DNA of 64,000 nt from Limnomonas spitsbergensis (taxonomy: Eukaryota > Chlorophyta > Chlorophyceae > Chlamydomonadales). The translations under genes were made by a program, and so were the position numbers. The stretch's first letter is position 1, and each line of letters opens with the position of its first letter. Location of the stretch: NCBI GenBank assembly GCA_037349105.1, contig JAYJMM010000009.1, positions 806,001-870,000 of the forward strand, in the 5' to 3' direction. Below, piece after piece: positions 1-12,100 of the stretch. The notes under the pieces are model-generated. The model saw only the letters and a program-made list of their open reading frames with translations, ran no database searches and was not told the origin of the DNA.

Positions 1-1420
1 TCCCTAAGCCTCTCCTTCACGCTAGGGCACTGGAAGCAGGTATGCAGCGCATCCTCCACATGCTCGCCACCTCCCCTTGCCCAACACAGCTGGCAGCAGC
101 GTGTCTCACTTTGTTGACCGCTCCGCCGTCCTCTTGTGTCAGCCGTGCTAACCGCACCGAGCCGCAGCCGTAAGTTCACGCGCACACAAGCGCACGCCCT
201 ATTGCTGGTGCGGCCCCTAGCTTGCGCCAGTCTACGGCGCCCACCGTAGCTTAGAATCAAGCGCAGTAGGCGGCTACAGACCTGTGCTCGGTGGCGGGTA
301 CCTTGGGGTCTCCTGTGCCAGTCGCCTGAAGCTGCACCTGCTGGTAGGCTGCATCCACTAGGTGTAGCACCTCTGGGACGGGTAGGGCTACATGTCAGAG
401 ACTGCCTCACACAGTTTGGGGGCATCTGCTCCACGCTCCTACTCCTTCAACGCCTCCATCAGCTCACCACACCATGTGTGCTCTTCGGTGTTCTGTCGAA
501 GTGCAAGCTGCATGTCGGCCGCCATGCCTGCTGCCATGAGTGGGCTGTCTTGCTGTGCTGCAGGTGCTACCGCTGCGTTGTAGAAGCCGAGCACTTGCTG
601 CCACCAGTCTCGTTGTAAGGGTTGGATCTGCAGCTCCCTCATGACCCCCCAGTTGGCAGCTGAGGCAGGCAGCCCCGCAGCCTGGTGCAAGTGCTGAAGT
701 AGGCTGGACTGCATCCTCCTCCGGAGGCAGTGTTGCGGCCAGAGTTGATCGGTGGCCCACACCACATCTCCGTAGTTGGCCGCAGGCTCTGCATAGACAG
801 CCGCTAGCCGGATGCGCGTAAGCAGATGATGCATCAAAGTATCAAACGCACCCTGGCGGCCATGCATGTGGCGATTACGATGCAACGCAGTAGCCAGAGG
901 CGCCTATCTACCTTCAATGGCTTTCCTCATGCTGCTGCTTTCGTGCTGAGTGATGCCCAACAATTTGAATGACTGGCGCGCTTTAGCATTCGCCTATCCG
1001 AGCCGTACACTCAGACATGGGCTTGCTGTCGGCGTTGCGCTGAGCGGCTGCCAAACTCTGTCTTGCTGACGTTGACCTGGAGCTGTTTGACCGCCACACA
1101 TTTATGCAGGGCATCTAGCATGCGCTGCAGCCCTGCCGGGCTGCTGGCTAGTAGGAGAGATCATCCGCATACAAGAGGCACCTGAGTCGCCGCCCTGCCC
1201 CCAGCGCAATGCCCCTCTGCCGGGCACTGGGCTGCGATCTTGCCTGTCAGGTCGCTAATAAAGAGGCTGAAGAGGAGGGAGCTGAGAGGGCAGCCCTGCT
1301 TGATACTGCGGATGCAAGGCACAGGGCCAGTGCTTTAGGGTCATCTGTCATCTGTGAGCACCGTGTAGAGTGTGGACGCCTAGACGGCACCGTTATATGG
1401 CGTTTGCACAGCGCGTAACA
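1..1420 (-). pseudogene. Non-LTR retrotransposon reverse transcriptase fragment, copy 1 (decayed)
   Basis: Read on the minus strand this is the second half of a LINE-type polymerase. Around 1259-1312 it encodes SIKQGCPLSSLLFSLFI, the classic non-LTR RT block before the active site. At 1160-1171 it encodes YADD, the catalytic motif, but in another frame, so at least one frameshift separates them. From about 885 down to 439 an open stretch reads RIRLAAVYAEPAANYGDVVWAT and continues. At about 20-110 a Cys/His cluster of zf-RVT type follows (RCCQLCWARG, then HVEDALHTCFQC). The N-terminal half and endonuclease are not visible and the 3' end lies left of the window. The other copies in this window are paralogues of the same family. 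Seen: the motifs. Inferred: dead copy. Confidence 0.8.
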
Positions 1421-2049
1421 TGCCTGATGGCATGTGAAGATGCTCTGACAGATGCCACCAGAGCTGCTCCTGGAGTTAGCAAGTGAAAAGCAGGAACGTA
1501 AGGAGATACATTTAGACGCCGATTTAGACTCGGGGCTTTTAAGGTATGAACATGCAAATAGGTTGTTCACACCAAACCCCCAACCCCGGGGTTACTTGTC
1601 CGGCACGATATCAGGGCCGATGCGCACAGCTCCTCACAAAACTCTATGATTGCCACCTCCTTCAAATGAATTAATCGACCGGATCCATTCCTCCCCGCGG
1701 ATTCGAAATCAACCTCGATGCGAGTTACCGTCGCCGGGCCGGACGCGCTGCCTGGAGCCGAGATCGAGGGTGAGCTCACACCCTATGCGACTAAGCATAT
1801 TCATTCCGCCTTTGATTTCCATTCCAACGTTTCAACCTCGATTAGGCGTCCCACTGCACATGCCCAGCCTGGTGTCCGCATGGGTGGCCTGCTCTGCATG
1901 GGCGCCGCCGCATGGCCTGGAGCACTTGAAGCAGATCGCGGGAGAAGCCCGAATACAGGTCAGGCCACGAATCTTTCCGCTTTGTTTCTTCAGCTTCTGC
2001 TGTTCAGCCCTGTCCATCATGGCCTTCGGACGGGGTTCTGAGGGGGCCT

Positions 2050-2150
2050 GGAGTAGCAAGCCCTGCTGCTCGGGCCACCGCCCGTGGGCCGGCCCAAGGT
2101 TTGGTCCTAGTTGTTCCAGTGGTGGCCGCCCAGAAGTCCAACAAAAAGAA
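2050..2150 (+). repeat. Short interspersed repeat family B, partial
   Basis: It shares the core CTGCTGCTCGGGCCA, then GTTTGGTCC and GGTGGCCGCC, with the better copy at 55780-55965. Confidence 0.55.
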
Positions 2151-2934
2151 ACCTGGTGGCCAGATTTAAAAATACAGTTCAATTGACACAGACCTTTGTT
2201 CAATGTGGATTGTCGGGCCAAGATTAGCTGATTCATATATTTTCACGAATGGAATCTACTGGGTCGGCCTCTGCTGTATTCAGTAGATTTTCTACAAGGA
2301 TACGAAACACAATATTTAAATACCGCGGAGTATAGAGGGGCAGAGAACAAGGGACGGCGCAATGAGAAGCAGAGCAGGTCAATGAAAGGAATGCCGAATC
2401 GCCCACTGCAGCGGTGTTTACTTGAAGTCAACTAGGCTCATAAGTTGTCCAAATCGTAAAGTGATTAGCGTTCTAGAAATCCAAGACAAATGTGTATGGC
2501 ACAGGATACTCAGCTGCCTGCCCATGGTAGACCTAGCTCATGAGGGTCGGTGGCACACGTCCCGGCCTTCCTGGGGATCGGTGACACACGTCCTGGCCCT
2601 CCCGGGGGTCGACGGCGCACGTCCCAGCCATCCTGATGGTCAGTAGCGGAGACATGCTGAACACCATGACCACCATCACCTACGAGCGCCACCCACCCTG
2701 TTCTCAGAACCCGATGCTCAGGGATAAGGGTTCAGGATTTCAGGCAGTCTCTTCTGTTTTTGCGCACGAGTAATAGGAGTGCCGACTGCAGCAGTGATTG
2801 CTTTTTCAGCGCCACCCACCCTCTTCTCAGAAACTGATGTCCAAGGTTAAGGGCTCAGGATTTTAGGCCTACCCTTCTGTTTGTACGTATGTGTAATAGG
2901 AATGCCGACAGCAGTAGTGTCTATTTTTTCCCGG

Positions 2935-3095
2935 CTGCGATTCCACCTTTGGCAGGCCGCCCCGCGGCCCCCAAAGGCCCGATTGGGACCAAACCTGGAC
3001 CGGCCTACGACTGGTGGTCAAAGCAGCACAGCTGGCTACAAATGGGGCCTCCGGGGAGAGGCTGGGGTGTAGCTGACCTGTAGCTGAGACACGAA
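2935..3095 (-). repeat. Short interspersed repeat family B
   Basis: Minus-oriented copy: GGACCAAACCTGGACC, then a region parallel to AAGCAGCAGGGCTGGC, ending in TGTAGCTGACCTGTAGCTGA. Same architecture as 29770-29915. Confidence 0.65.
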
Positions 3096-4125
3096 GAAAA
3101 AAACTGGACAACAGAAGCCGAAAGCATGGAGGCAGGATACGAAAGTTAGGCGACGCCAACGAAAATCCAACTGGCTAATAAATATCAAATATTATAATAT
3201 TATAGAATTAATCACGATTAATGATTATAATGATATTATAGAAACACCACAGGTCAAGGAGAGTGCTGGTGTCGACTTCTCTGTACCTTCAATCGAGGGT
3301 TTGAAGGGTGGTGTTGTCGTAATTAGGGGTTGAGGGGGGATTTTAAGGATTTTGGGGATTTTGGGGAAATTCTGACAGGTTATCCTGCGTGGTGATTCCT
3401 CATTCATGACGTGAAGCAAGGTTGGAATTAATCCTCTTTCAATCCCTCGATGTCTCTCTGCTCGATATAGATGATATGTCATGTTGGGAACACGGCAAGG
3501 TCGTAAAGGCATACCATGCACAATTGCACATGAGCATATCATATCCATGACCTGAAGCAAGATTGGAATGAATCATTTTTCAAGCCCTGGATATAATGCA
3601 GCTTGTGAGCTTTACCTTCCCTAACAAAAATCTTGTTGAGGAGTGAGGGATGCATTTAAATACAATGACCGATCCTCCATGCCAGTTTTCAGTCGCAAAT
3701 TGAGAGGTTGGCCGATGATTTGATCTAAGGGCGGTATAGAAGCAATTAATTCATACCCAAGGGACGGCATTTCAAATTTACAAGTATACACACAAGCAAT
3801 TCATTTACCAGCGTAAGCTGCGAGGTATGCAGCCTCGCATACAAGAGCCTCGCATACAAAGATAGGGAATGAGGGTTGAGGGTTGAAGGTTGAAGGTTGA
3901 AGGTTGAGGGTTGAAGGTTGAGGGTTGAGGGCAGGTGTTGGTACTTTGTGCTGCTCGTTACTGGCATGACTGATCTGACCCGAGATCTGCTATAAAGAGA
4001 GGGGAATATAGCCGGAGCAATCGTACTTCTGATAGGATTTGATATCTGTGACTTTTGAAGGGATGGGAGGTCGCTTGTGTCAGCGTTCCACACTGCCCCA
4101 GCCTGTCATGCAGTACTAGGTCATG

Positions 4126-5370
4126 AGGCCTATGTCGGATCCGACCTTAATCTGCAATCAAAGACAGGGGATGCAGTCTGAGATGTGCAATCAAAGGTAT
4201 GTTGGATCCGACCTGGGTCTGCAAATAATGAAGATCTGCAATCAAAGACAAGGGATGCAGTCTGAGATGTGCAATCAAAGATATGTTGGATCCCACCTGA
4301 GATCTGCAAATAATGAAGATCTGCAATCAAAGATAGGGGATGCAGTCTGAGATGTGCAATCAAAGATATGTTGGATCCGACCTGAGATCTGCAAATAATG
4401 AAGATCTGCAATCAAAGATAGGGGATGCAGTCTGAGATGTGCAATCAAAGATATGTTGGATCCGACCTGAGATCTGCAAATAATGAAGATCTGCAATCAA
4501 AGATAGGGGATGCAGTCTGAGATGTGCATTCAAAGATATGTTGGATCCGACCTGAGATCTGCAAATAATGAAGATCTGCAATCAAAGACAGGGGATGCAA
4601 TCTGAGATGTGCAATCAAAGATATGTTGGATCCGACCTGAGATCTGCAAATAATGAAGATCTGCAATCAAAGTCAGGGGATGCAATCTGAGATGTGCAAT
4701 CAAAGATATGTTGGATCCGACCTGAGATCTGCAAATAATGAAGATCTGCAATCAAAGATAGGGGATGCAATCTGAGATGTGCAATCAAAGATATGTTGGA
4801 TCCGACCTGAGATCTGCAAATAATGAAGATCTGCAATCAAAGATAGGGGATGCAGTCTGAGATGTGCAATCAAAGATATGTTGGATCCGACCTGAGATCT
4901 GCAAATAATGAAGATCTGCAATCAAAGATAGGGGATGCAGTCTGAGATGTGCAATCAAAGATATGTTGGATCCGACCTGAGATCTGCAAATAATGAAGAT
5001 CTGCAATCAAAGATAGGGGATGCAGTCTGAGATGTGCAATCAAAGATATGTTGGATCCGACCTGAGATCTGCAAATAATGAAGATCTGCAATCAAAGTCA
5101 GGGGATGCAATCTGAGATGTGCAATCAAAGATATGTTGGATCCGACCTGAGATCTGCAAATAATGAAGATCTGCAATCAAAGATAGGGGATGCAATCTGA
5201 GATGTGCAATCAAAGATATGTTGGTTTCGACCTGAGATCTGCAAATAAGGAAGATCTGCAATCAAAGATAGGGGATGCAGTCTGAGATGTGCAATCAAAG
5301 ATAAGTTGGATCCGACCTGAGATCTGCAAATAATGAAGATCTGCAATCAAAGATAGGGGATGCAATCTGG
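4126..5370. repeat. 85-bp tandem satellite, about 14.5 copies
   Basis: The unit contains GATCTGCAATCAAAGATA, GGGGATGCAGTCTGAGATG and TTGGATCCGACCTGAGATC. Spacing is exactly 85 bp over many copies, and substitutions such as GATA/GACA/GTCA recur. Overlapping 73-codon minus-strand frames appear at every 85 bp; they are a by-product of the repeat and not genes. The array ends near 5370, where the sequence turns into a GTCATGCTTTCTGC-type spacer. Confidence 0.95.
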
Positions 5371-6115
5371 GCCAGTCCGTGATCCCACTTTGTACCACCC
5401 TGCCATGCAACACTAGGTCATGCTTTCTGCTTCGGATCTGTTTTGGGGCGACATTCATCGTCACGAGCCCATCAACATGAGGTGAGGTTCATTGGTCCTG
5501 TTTGCGACTGCCTGACCACCTTTGGTGGCTACCAGGCAGACACCACTGGGTCGATAGGGACGGGACCACGGCTGGCGGCCCAGTTATCCAGGCTCCCTAT
5601 ATGAGGCCCCTGCGATAGGCCGTGATGTAGCTTAACTGTAGATGAACTGTAGCTGAACTCTGGGGGTCTGCAGGGTAGACACCACTGGGTCGATAGGAAC
5701 AATACCTAAATTATACCGTTGAATTGGGGTGACTCCACTGTAAATATATAATTGTTGGGTGTGTGCGGACCAGCTGCGCAGTTGATAATTAATTGTGGGG
5801 GCTGCTGTGCATACAACACTGAACCGATAGGGACGGGACCTTGATCGGTCCTGGCGTGCAGCCCATTTATCCGGGCGCCGTACACGAGGGTCTTGCGGCA
5901 GTAGGATGTGATGTAGCTTGACTGTAGCTTAACTGTAGCTTAACTGTAGCTTAACTGTACGTGAACTGTAGCTGAACTTAAGCTTAACTGTAGCTGAACT
6001 GTAGGTGAAATGTAGCTGAACTGTAGATGAACTATAGATGAGCTGCAGGTTAACTGAAGTTGAGCTATAGCTGAAGCACCCTGAAATTAACACTGCAGCC
6101 AGCCTCCCTGAGGAT
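5370..6115. other. Repeat-rich spacer
   Basis: It contains a partly duplicated block (CACCACTGGGTCGATAGGGA at about 5540 and 5680, ACTGAACCGATAGGGACGGG at about 5818), a copy of an AT-rich dispersed element (5705-5810), and an 11-bp run of GTAGCTTAACT/GTAGCTGAACT (5915-6075) that resembles the terminal motif of repeat family B. I see no gene. Confidence 0.6.
5705..5810 (+). repeat. AT-rich dispersed element
   Basis: Begins near ATTATACCGTTGAATTGGGG and carries GTGTGCGGACCAGCTGCGC. Related copies lie at 18035-18130 and 19645-19765, so this is a small dispersed family; its class is unknown. Confidence 0.45.
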
Positions 6116-6179
6116 GGCTCCTGGGAGATGTTCCCTAGGATACCTCAGGTTGCTTAAGAGGAATGGAAGGGGAGGGCCA

Positions 6180-9100
6180 TGGATGTCATCCAATGGGAGT
6201 GTTGCTGGTTTACTGAATGAAAGGGCAGGGCTAAGGGGCGATGGATGTCATCCAATGGGAGTGTTGCTGGTTGTCATGAATGAAAGGGCAGGGCTAAGGG
6301 GCGATGGATGTCATCCAATGGGAGTGTTGCTGGTTTACTGAATGAAAGGGCAGGGCTAAGGGGCGATGGATGTCAGCCAATGGGAGTGTTGCTGGTTTAC
6401 TGAATGAAAGGGCAGGGCTAAGGGGCGATGGATGTCATCCAATGGGAGTGTTGCTGGTTTACTGAATGAAAGGGCAGGGCTAAGGGGCGATGGATGTCAG
6501 CCAATGGGAGTGTTGCTGGTTTACTGAATGAAAGGGCAGGGCTAAGGGGCGATGGATGTCATCCAATGGGAGTGTTGCTGGTTTACTGAATGAAAGGGCA
6601 GGGCTAAGGGGCGATGGATGTCAGCCAGTGGGAGTGTTGCTGGTTTACTGAATGAAAGGGCAGGGCTAAGGGGCGGTGGATGTCAGCCAATGGGAGTGTT
6701 GCTGGTTTACTGAATGAAAGGGCAGGGCTAAGGGGCGATGGATGTCAGCCAATGGGAGTGTTGCTGGTTTACTGAATGAAAGGGCAGGGCTAAGGGGCGG
6801 TGGATGTCAGCCAATGGGAGTGTTGCTGGTTTACTGAATGAAAGGGCAGGGCTAAGGGGCGATGGATGTCATCCAATGGGAGTGTTGCTGGTTTACTGAA
6901 TGAAAGGGCAGGGCTAAGGGGCGATGGATGTCAGCCAATGGGAGTGTTGCTGGTTTACTGAATGAAAGGGCAGGGCTAAGGGGCGGTGGATGTCAGCCAA
7001 TGGGAGTGTTGCTGGTTTACTGAATGAAAGGGCAGGGCTAAGGGGCGATGGATGTCATCCAATGGGAGTGTTGCTGGTTTACTGAATGAAAGGGCAGGGC
7101 TAAGGGGCGATGGATGTCAGTCAATGGGAGTGTTGCTGGTTTACTGAATGAAAGGGCAGGGCTAAGGGGCGATGGATGTCATCCAATGGGAGTGTTGCTG
7201 GTTTACTGAATGAAAGGGAAGGGCTAAGGGGCGGTGGATGTCAGCCAATGGGAGTGTTGCTGGTTTACTGAATGAAAGGGCAGGGCTAAGGGGCGATGGA
7301 TGTCATCCAATGGGAGTGTTGCTGGTTTACTGAATGAAAGGGCAGGGCTAAGGGGCGATGGATGTCATCCAATGGGAGTGTTGCTGGTTTACTGAATGAA
7401 AGGGCAGGGCTAAGGGGCGATGGATGTCAGCCAATGGGAGTGTTGCAGGTTTACTGAATGAAAGGGCAGGGCTAAGGGGCGATGGATGTCATCCAATGGG
7501 AGTGTTGCTGGTTTACTGAATGAAAGGGCAGGGCTAAGGGGCGATGGATGTCAGCCAATGGGAGTGTTGCTGGTTTACTGAATGAAAGGGCAGGGCTAAG
7601 GGGCGATGGATGTCATCCAATGGGAGTGTTGCTGGTTTACTGAATGAAAGGGCAGGGCTAAGGGGCGATGGATGTCAGCCAATGGGAGTGTTGCTGGTTT
7701 ACTGAATGAAAAGGCAGGGCTAAGGGGCGATGGATGTCAGCCAATGGGAGTGTTGCTGGTTTACTGAATGAAAGGGCAGGGCTAAGGGGCGATGGATGTC
7801 AGTCAATGGGAGTGTTGCTGGTTTACTGAATGAAAGGGCAGGGCTAAGGGGCGATGGATGTCATCCAATGGGAGTGTTGCTGGTTTACTGAATGAAAGGG
7901 AAGGGCTAAGGGGCGGTGGATGTCAGCCAATGGGAGTGTTGCTGGTTTACTGAATGAAAGGGCAGGGCTAAGGGGCGATGGATGTCAGCCAATGGGAGTG
8001 TTGCTGGTTTACTGAATGAAAGGGCAGGGCTAAGGGGCGATGGATGTCAGTCAATGGGAGTGTTGCTGGTTTACTGAATGAAAGGGCAGGGCTAAGGGGC
8101 GATGGATGTCATCCAATGGGAGTGTTGCTGGTTTACTGAATGAAAGGGCAGGGCTAAGGGGCGATGGATGTCAGCCAATGGGAGTGTTGCTGGTTTACTG
8201 AATGAAAGGGCAGGGCTAAGGGGCGATGGATGTCAGCCAATGGGAGTGTTGCTGGTTTACTGAATGAAAGGGCAGGGCTAAGGGGCGATGGATGTCATCC
8301 AATGGGAGTGTTGCTGGTTTACTGAATGAAAGGGAAGGGCTAAGGGGCGGTGGATGTCAGCCAATGGGAGTGTTGCTGGTTTACTGAATGAAAGGGCAGG
8401 GCTAAGGGGCGATGGATGTCAGCCAATGGGAGTGTTGCTGGTTTACTGAATGAAAGGGCAGGGCTAAGGGGCGATGGATGTCATCCAATGGGAGTGTTGC
8501 TGGTTTACTGAATGAAAGGGCAGGGCTAAGGGGCGATGGATGTCAGCCAATGGGAGTGTTGCAGGTTTACTGAATGAAAGGGCAGGGCTAAGGGGCGATG
8601 GATGTCATCCAATGGGAGTGTTGCTGGTTTACTGAATGAAAGGGCAGGGCTAAGGGGCGATGGATGTCAGCCAATGGGAGTGTTGCTGGTTTACTGAATG
8701 AAAGGGCAGGGCTAAGGGGCGATGGATGTCATCCAATGGGAGTGTTGCTGGTTTACTGAATGAAAGGGCAGGGCTAAGGGGCGATGGATGTCAGCCAATG
8801 GGAGTGTTGCTGGTTTACTGAATGAAAGGGCAGGGCTAAGGGGCGATGGATGTCAGTCAATGGGAGTGTTGCTGGTTTACTGAATGAAAGGGCAGGGCTA
8901 AGGGGCGATGGATGTCATCCAATGGGAGTGTTGCTGGTTTACTGAATGAAAGGGAAGGGCTAAGGGGCGGTGGATGTCAGCCAATGGGAGTGTTGCTGGT
9001 TTACTGAATGAAAGGGCAGGGCTAAGGGGCGATGGATGTCAGCCAATGGGAGTGTTGCTGGTTTACTGAATGAAAGGGCAGGGCTAAGGGGCGATGGATG

Positions 9101-12100
9101 TCAGTCAATGGGAGTGTTGCTGGTTTACTGAATGAAAGGGCAGGGCTAAGGGGCGATGGATGTCATCCAATGGGAGTGTTGCTGGTTTACTGAATGAAAG
9201 GGCAGGGCTAAGGGGCGATGGATGTCAGCCAATGGGAGTGTTGCTGGTTTACTGAATGAAAGGGCAGGGCTAAGGGGCGATGGATGTCAGCCAATGGGAG
9301 TGTTGCTGGTTTACTGAATGAAAGGGCAGGGCTAAGGGGCGATGGATGTCAGCCAATGGGAGTGTTGCTGGTTTACTGAATGAAAGGGCAGGGCTAAGGG
9401 GCGATGGATGTCAGCCAATGGGAGTGTTGCTGGTTTACTGAATGAAAGGGCAGGGCTAAGGGGCGATGGATGTCAGCCAATGGGAGTGTTGCTGGTTTAC
9501 TGAATGAAAAGGAAGGGCTAAGGGGCGGTGGATGTCAGCCAATGGGAGTGTTGCTGGTTTACTGAATGAAAGGGAAGGGCTAAGGGGCGATGGATGTCAT
9601 CCAATGGGAGTGTTGCTGGTTTACTGAATGAAAGGGCAGGGCTAAGGGGCGATGGATGTCAGCCAGTGGGAGTGTTGCTGGTTTACTGAATGAAAGGGCA
9701 GGGCTAAGGGGCGATGGATGTCAGCCAATGGGAGTGTTGCTGGTTTACTGAATGAAAGGGCAGGGCTAAGGGGCGATGGATGTCATCCAATGGGAGTGTT
9801 GCTGGCTTACTGAATGAAAGGGAAGGGCTAAGGGGCGATGGATGTCAGCCAATGGGAGTGTTGCTGGTTTACTGAATGAAAGGGCAGGGCTAAGGGGCGA
9901 TGGATGTCAGCCAATGGGAGTGTTGCTGGTTTACTGAATGAAAGGGCAGGGCTAAGGGGCGATGGATGTCAGCCAATGGGAGTGTTGCTGGTTTACTGAA
10001 TGAAAGGGCAGGGCTAAGGGGCGATGGATGTCAGCCAATGGGAGTGTTGCTGGTTTACTGAATGAAAGGGCAGGGCTAAGGGGCGATGGATGTCAGCCAA
10101 TGGGAGTGTTGCTGGTTTACTGAATGAAAGGGCAGGGCTAAGGGGCGATGGATGTCAGCCAATGGGAGTGTTGCTGGTTTACTGAATGAAAAGGAAGGGC
10201 TAAGGGGCGGTGGATGTCAGCCAATGGGAGTGTTGCTGGTTTACTGAATGAAAGGGAAGGGCTAAGGGGCGATGGATGTCATCCAATGGGAGTGTTGCTG
10301 GTTTACTGAATGAAAGGGCAGGGCTAAGGGGCGATGGATGTCAGCCAGTGGGAGTGTTGCTGGTTTACTGAATGAAAGGGCAGGGCTAAGGGGCGATGGA
10401 TGTCAGCCAATGGGAGTGTTGCTGGTTTACTGAATGAAAGGGCAGGGCTAAGGGGCGATGGATGTCATCCAATGGGAGTGTTGCTGGCTTACTGAATGAA
10501 AGGGAAGGGCTAAGGGGCGATGGATGTCAGCCAATGGGAGTGTTGCTGGTTTACTGAATGAAAGGGCAGGGCTAAGGGGCGGTGGATGTCATCCAATGGG
10601 AGTGTTGCTGGTTTACTGAATGAAAGGGCAGGGCTAAGGGGCGATGGATGTCAGCCAATGGGAGTGTTGCTGGTTTACTGAATGAAAGGGCAGGGCTAAG
10701 GGGCGATGGATGTCAGCCAATGGGAGTGTTGCTGGTTTACTGAATGAAAGGGCAGGGCTAAGGGGCGGTGGATGTCAGCCAATGGGAGTGTTGCTGGTTT
10801 ACTGAATGAAAGGGCAGGGCTAAGGGGCGATGGATGTCAGCCAATGGGAGTGTTGCTGGTTTACTGAATGAAAGGGAAGGGCTAAGGGGCGATGGATGTC
10901 AGCCAATGGGAGTGTTGCTGGTTTACTGAATGAAAGGGCAGGGCTTAGGGGCGATGGATGTCAGCCAATGGGAGTGTTGCTGGTTTACTGAATGAAAAGG
11001 AAGGGCTAAGGGGCGATGGATGTCAGCCAATGGGAGTGTTGCTGGTTTACTGAATGAAAGGCAGGGCTAAGGGGCGATGGATGTCAGCCAATGGGAATGT
11101 TGCTGGTTTACTGAATGAAAGGGCAGGGCTAAGGGGCGATGGATATCAGCCAATGGGAGTGTTGCTGGTTTACTGAATGAAAAGGCAGGGCTAAGGGGCG
11201 ATGGATGTCAGCCAATGGGAGTGTTGCTGGTTTACTGAATGAAAGGGCAGGGCTAAGGGGCGATGGATGTCAGCCAATGGGAGTGTTGCAGGTTTACTGA
11301 ATGAAAGGGCAGGGCTAAGGGGCGATGGATGTCAGCCAATGGGAGTGTTGCTGGTTTACTGAATGAAAGGGCAGGGCTAAGGGGCGATGGATGTCAGCCA
11401 ATGGGAGTGTTGCTGGTTGTCATGAATGAAAGGGCAGGGCTAAGGGGCGATGGATGTCAGCCAATGGGAGTGTTGCTGGTTTACTGAATGAAAGGGCAGG
11501 GCTTAGGGGCGATGGATGTCATCCAATGGGAGTGTTGCTGGTTTACTGAATGAAAGGGCAGGGCTAAGGGGCGATGGATGTCAGCCAATGGGAGTGTTGC
11601 TGGTTGTCATGAATGAAAGGGCAGGGCTAAGGGGCGATGGATGTCATCCAATGGGAGTGTTGCTGGTTTACTGAATGAAAGGGCAGGGCTAAGGGGCGAT
11701 GGATGTCAGCCAATGGGAGTGTTGCTGGTTTACTGAATGAAAGGGCAGGGCTAAGGGGCGATGGATGTCATCCAATGGGAGTGTTGCTGGTTTACTGAAT
11801 GAAAGGGCAGGGTTAAGGGGCGATGGATGTCATCCAATGGGAGTGTTGCTGGTTTACTGAATGAAAGGGCAGGGCTAAGGGGCGATGGATGTCAGCCAAT
11901 GGGAGTGTTGCAGGTTTACTGAATGAAAGGGCAGGGCTAAGGGGCGATGGATGTCAGCCAATGGGAGTGTTGCTGGTTGTCATGAATAAAAGGGCAGGGC
12001 TAAGGGGCGATGGATGTCATCCAATGGGAGTGTTGCTGGTTTACTGAATGAAAAGGAAGGGCTAAGGGGCGATGGATGTCATCCAATGGGAGTGTTGCTG

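Larger units (their letters stand above)
1420..4110. other. Spacer without a confident gene
   Basis: Mostly non-coding. It holds two copies of short repeat family B (about 2050-2150 and 2935-3095), three decayed copies of a roughly 35-bp unit with a GGCACACGTCC-like core (2545-2640), an AT-rich patch (3175-3245) and a short GGTTGAGGGTTGAA-type tandem run (3868-3935). A GC-rich stretch at 1690-1775 has an ATG at 1718 followed by a possible GTGAGC donor near 1769; it could be a first exon on the plus strand, or a minus-strand coding piece, but nothing identifies it. Confidence 0.5.

Noticed and set aside
4130..5464. Series of 73-codon minus ORFs every 85 bp
   Set aside because: Each is the same frame of one satellite unit.
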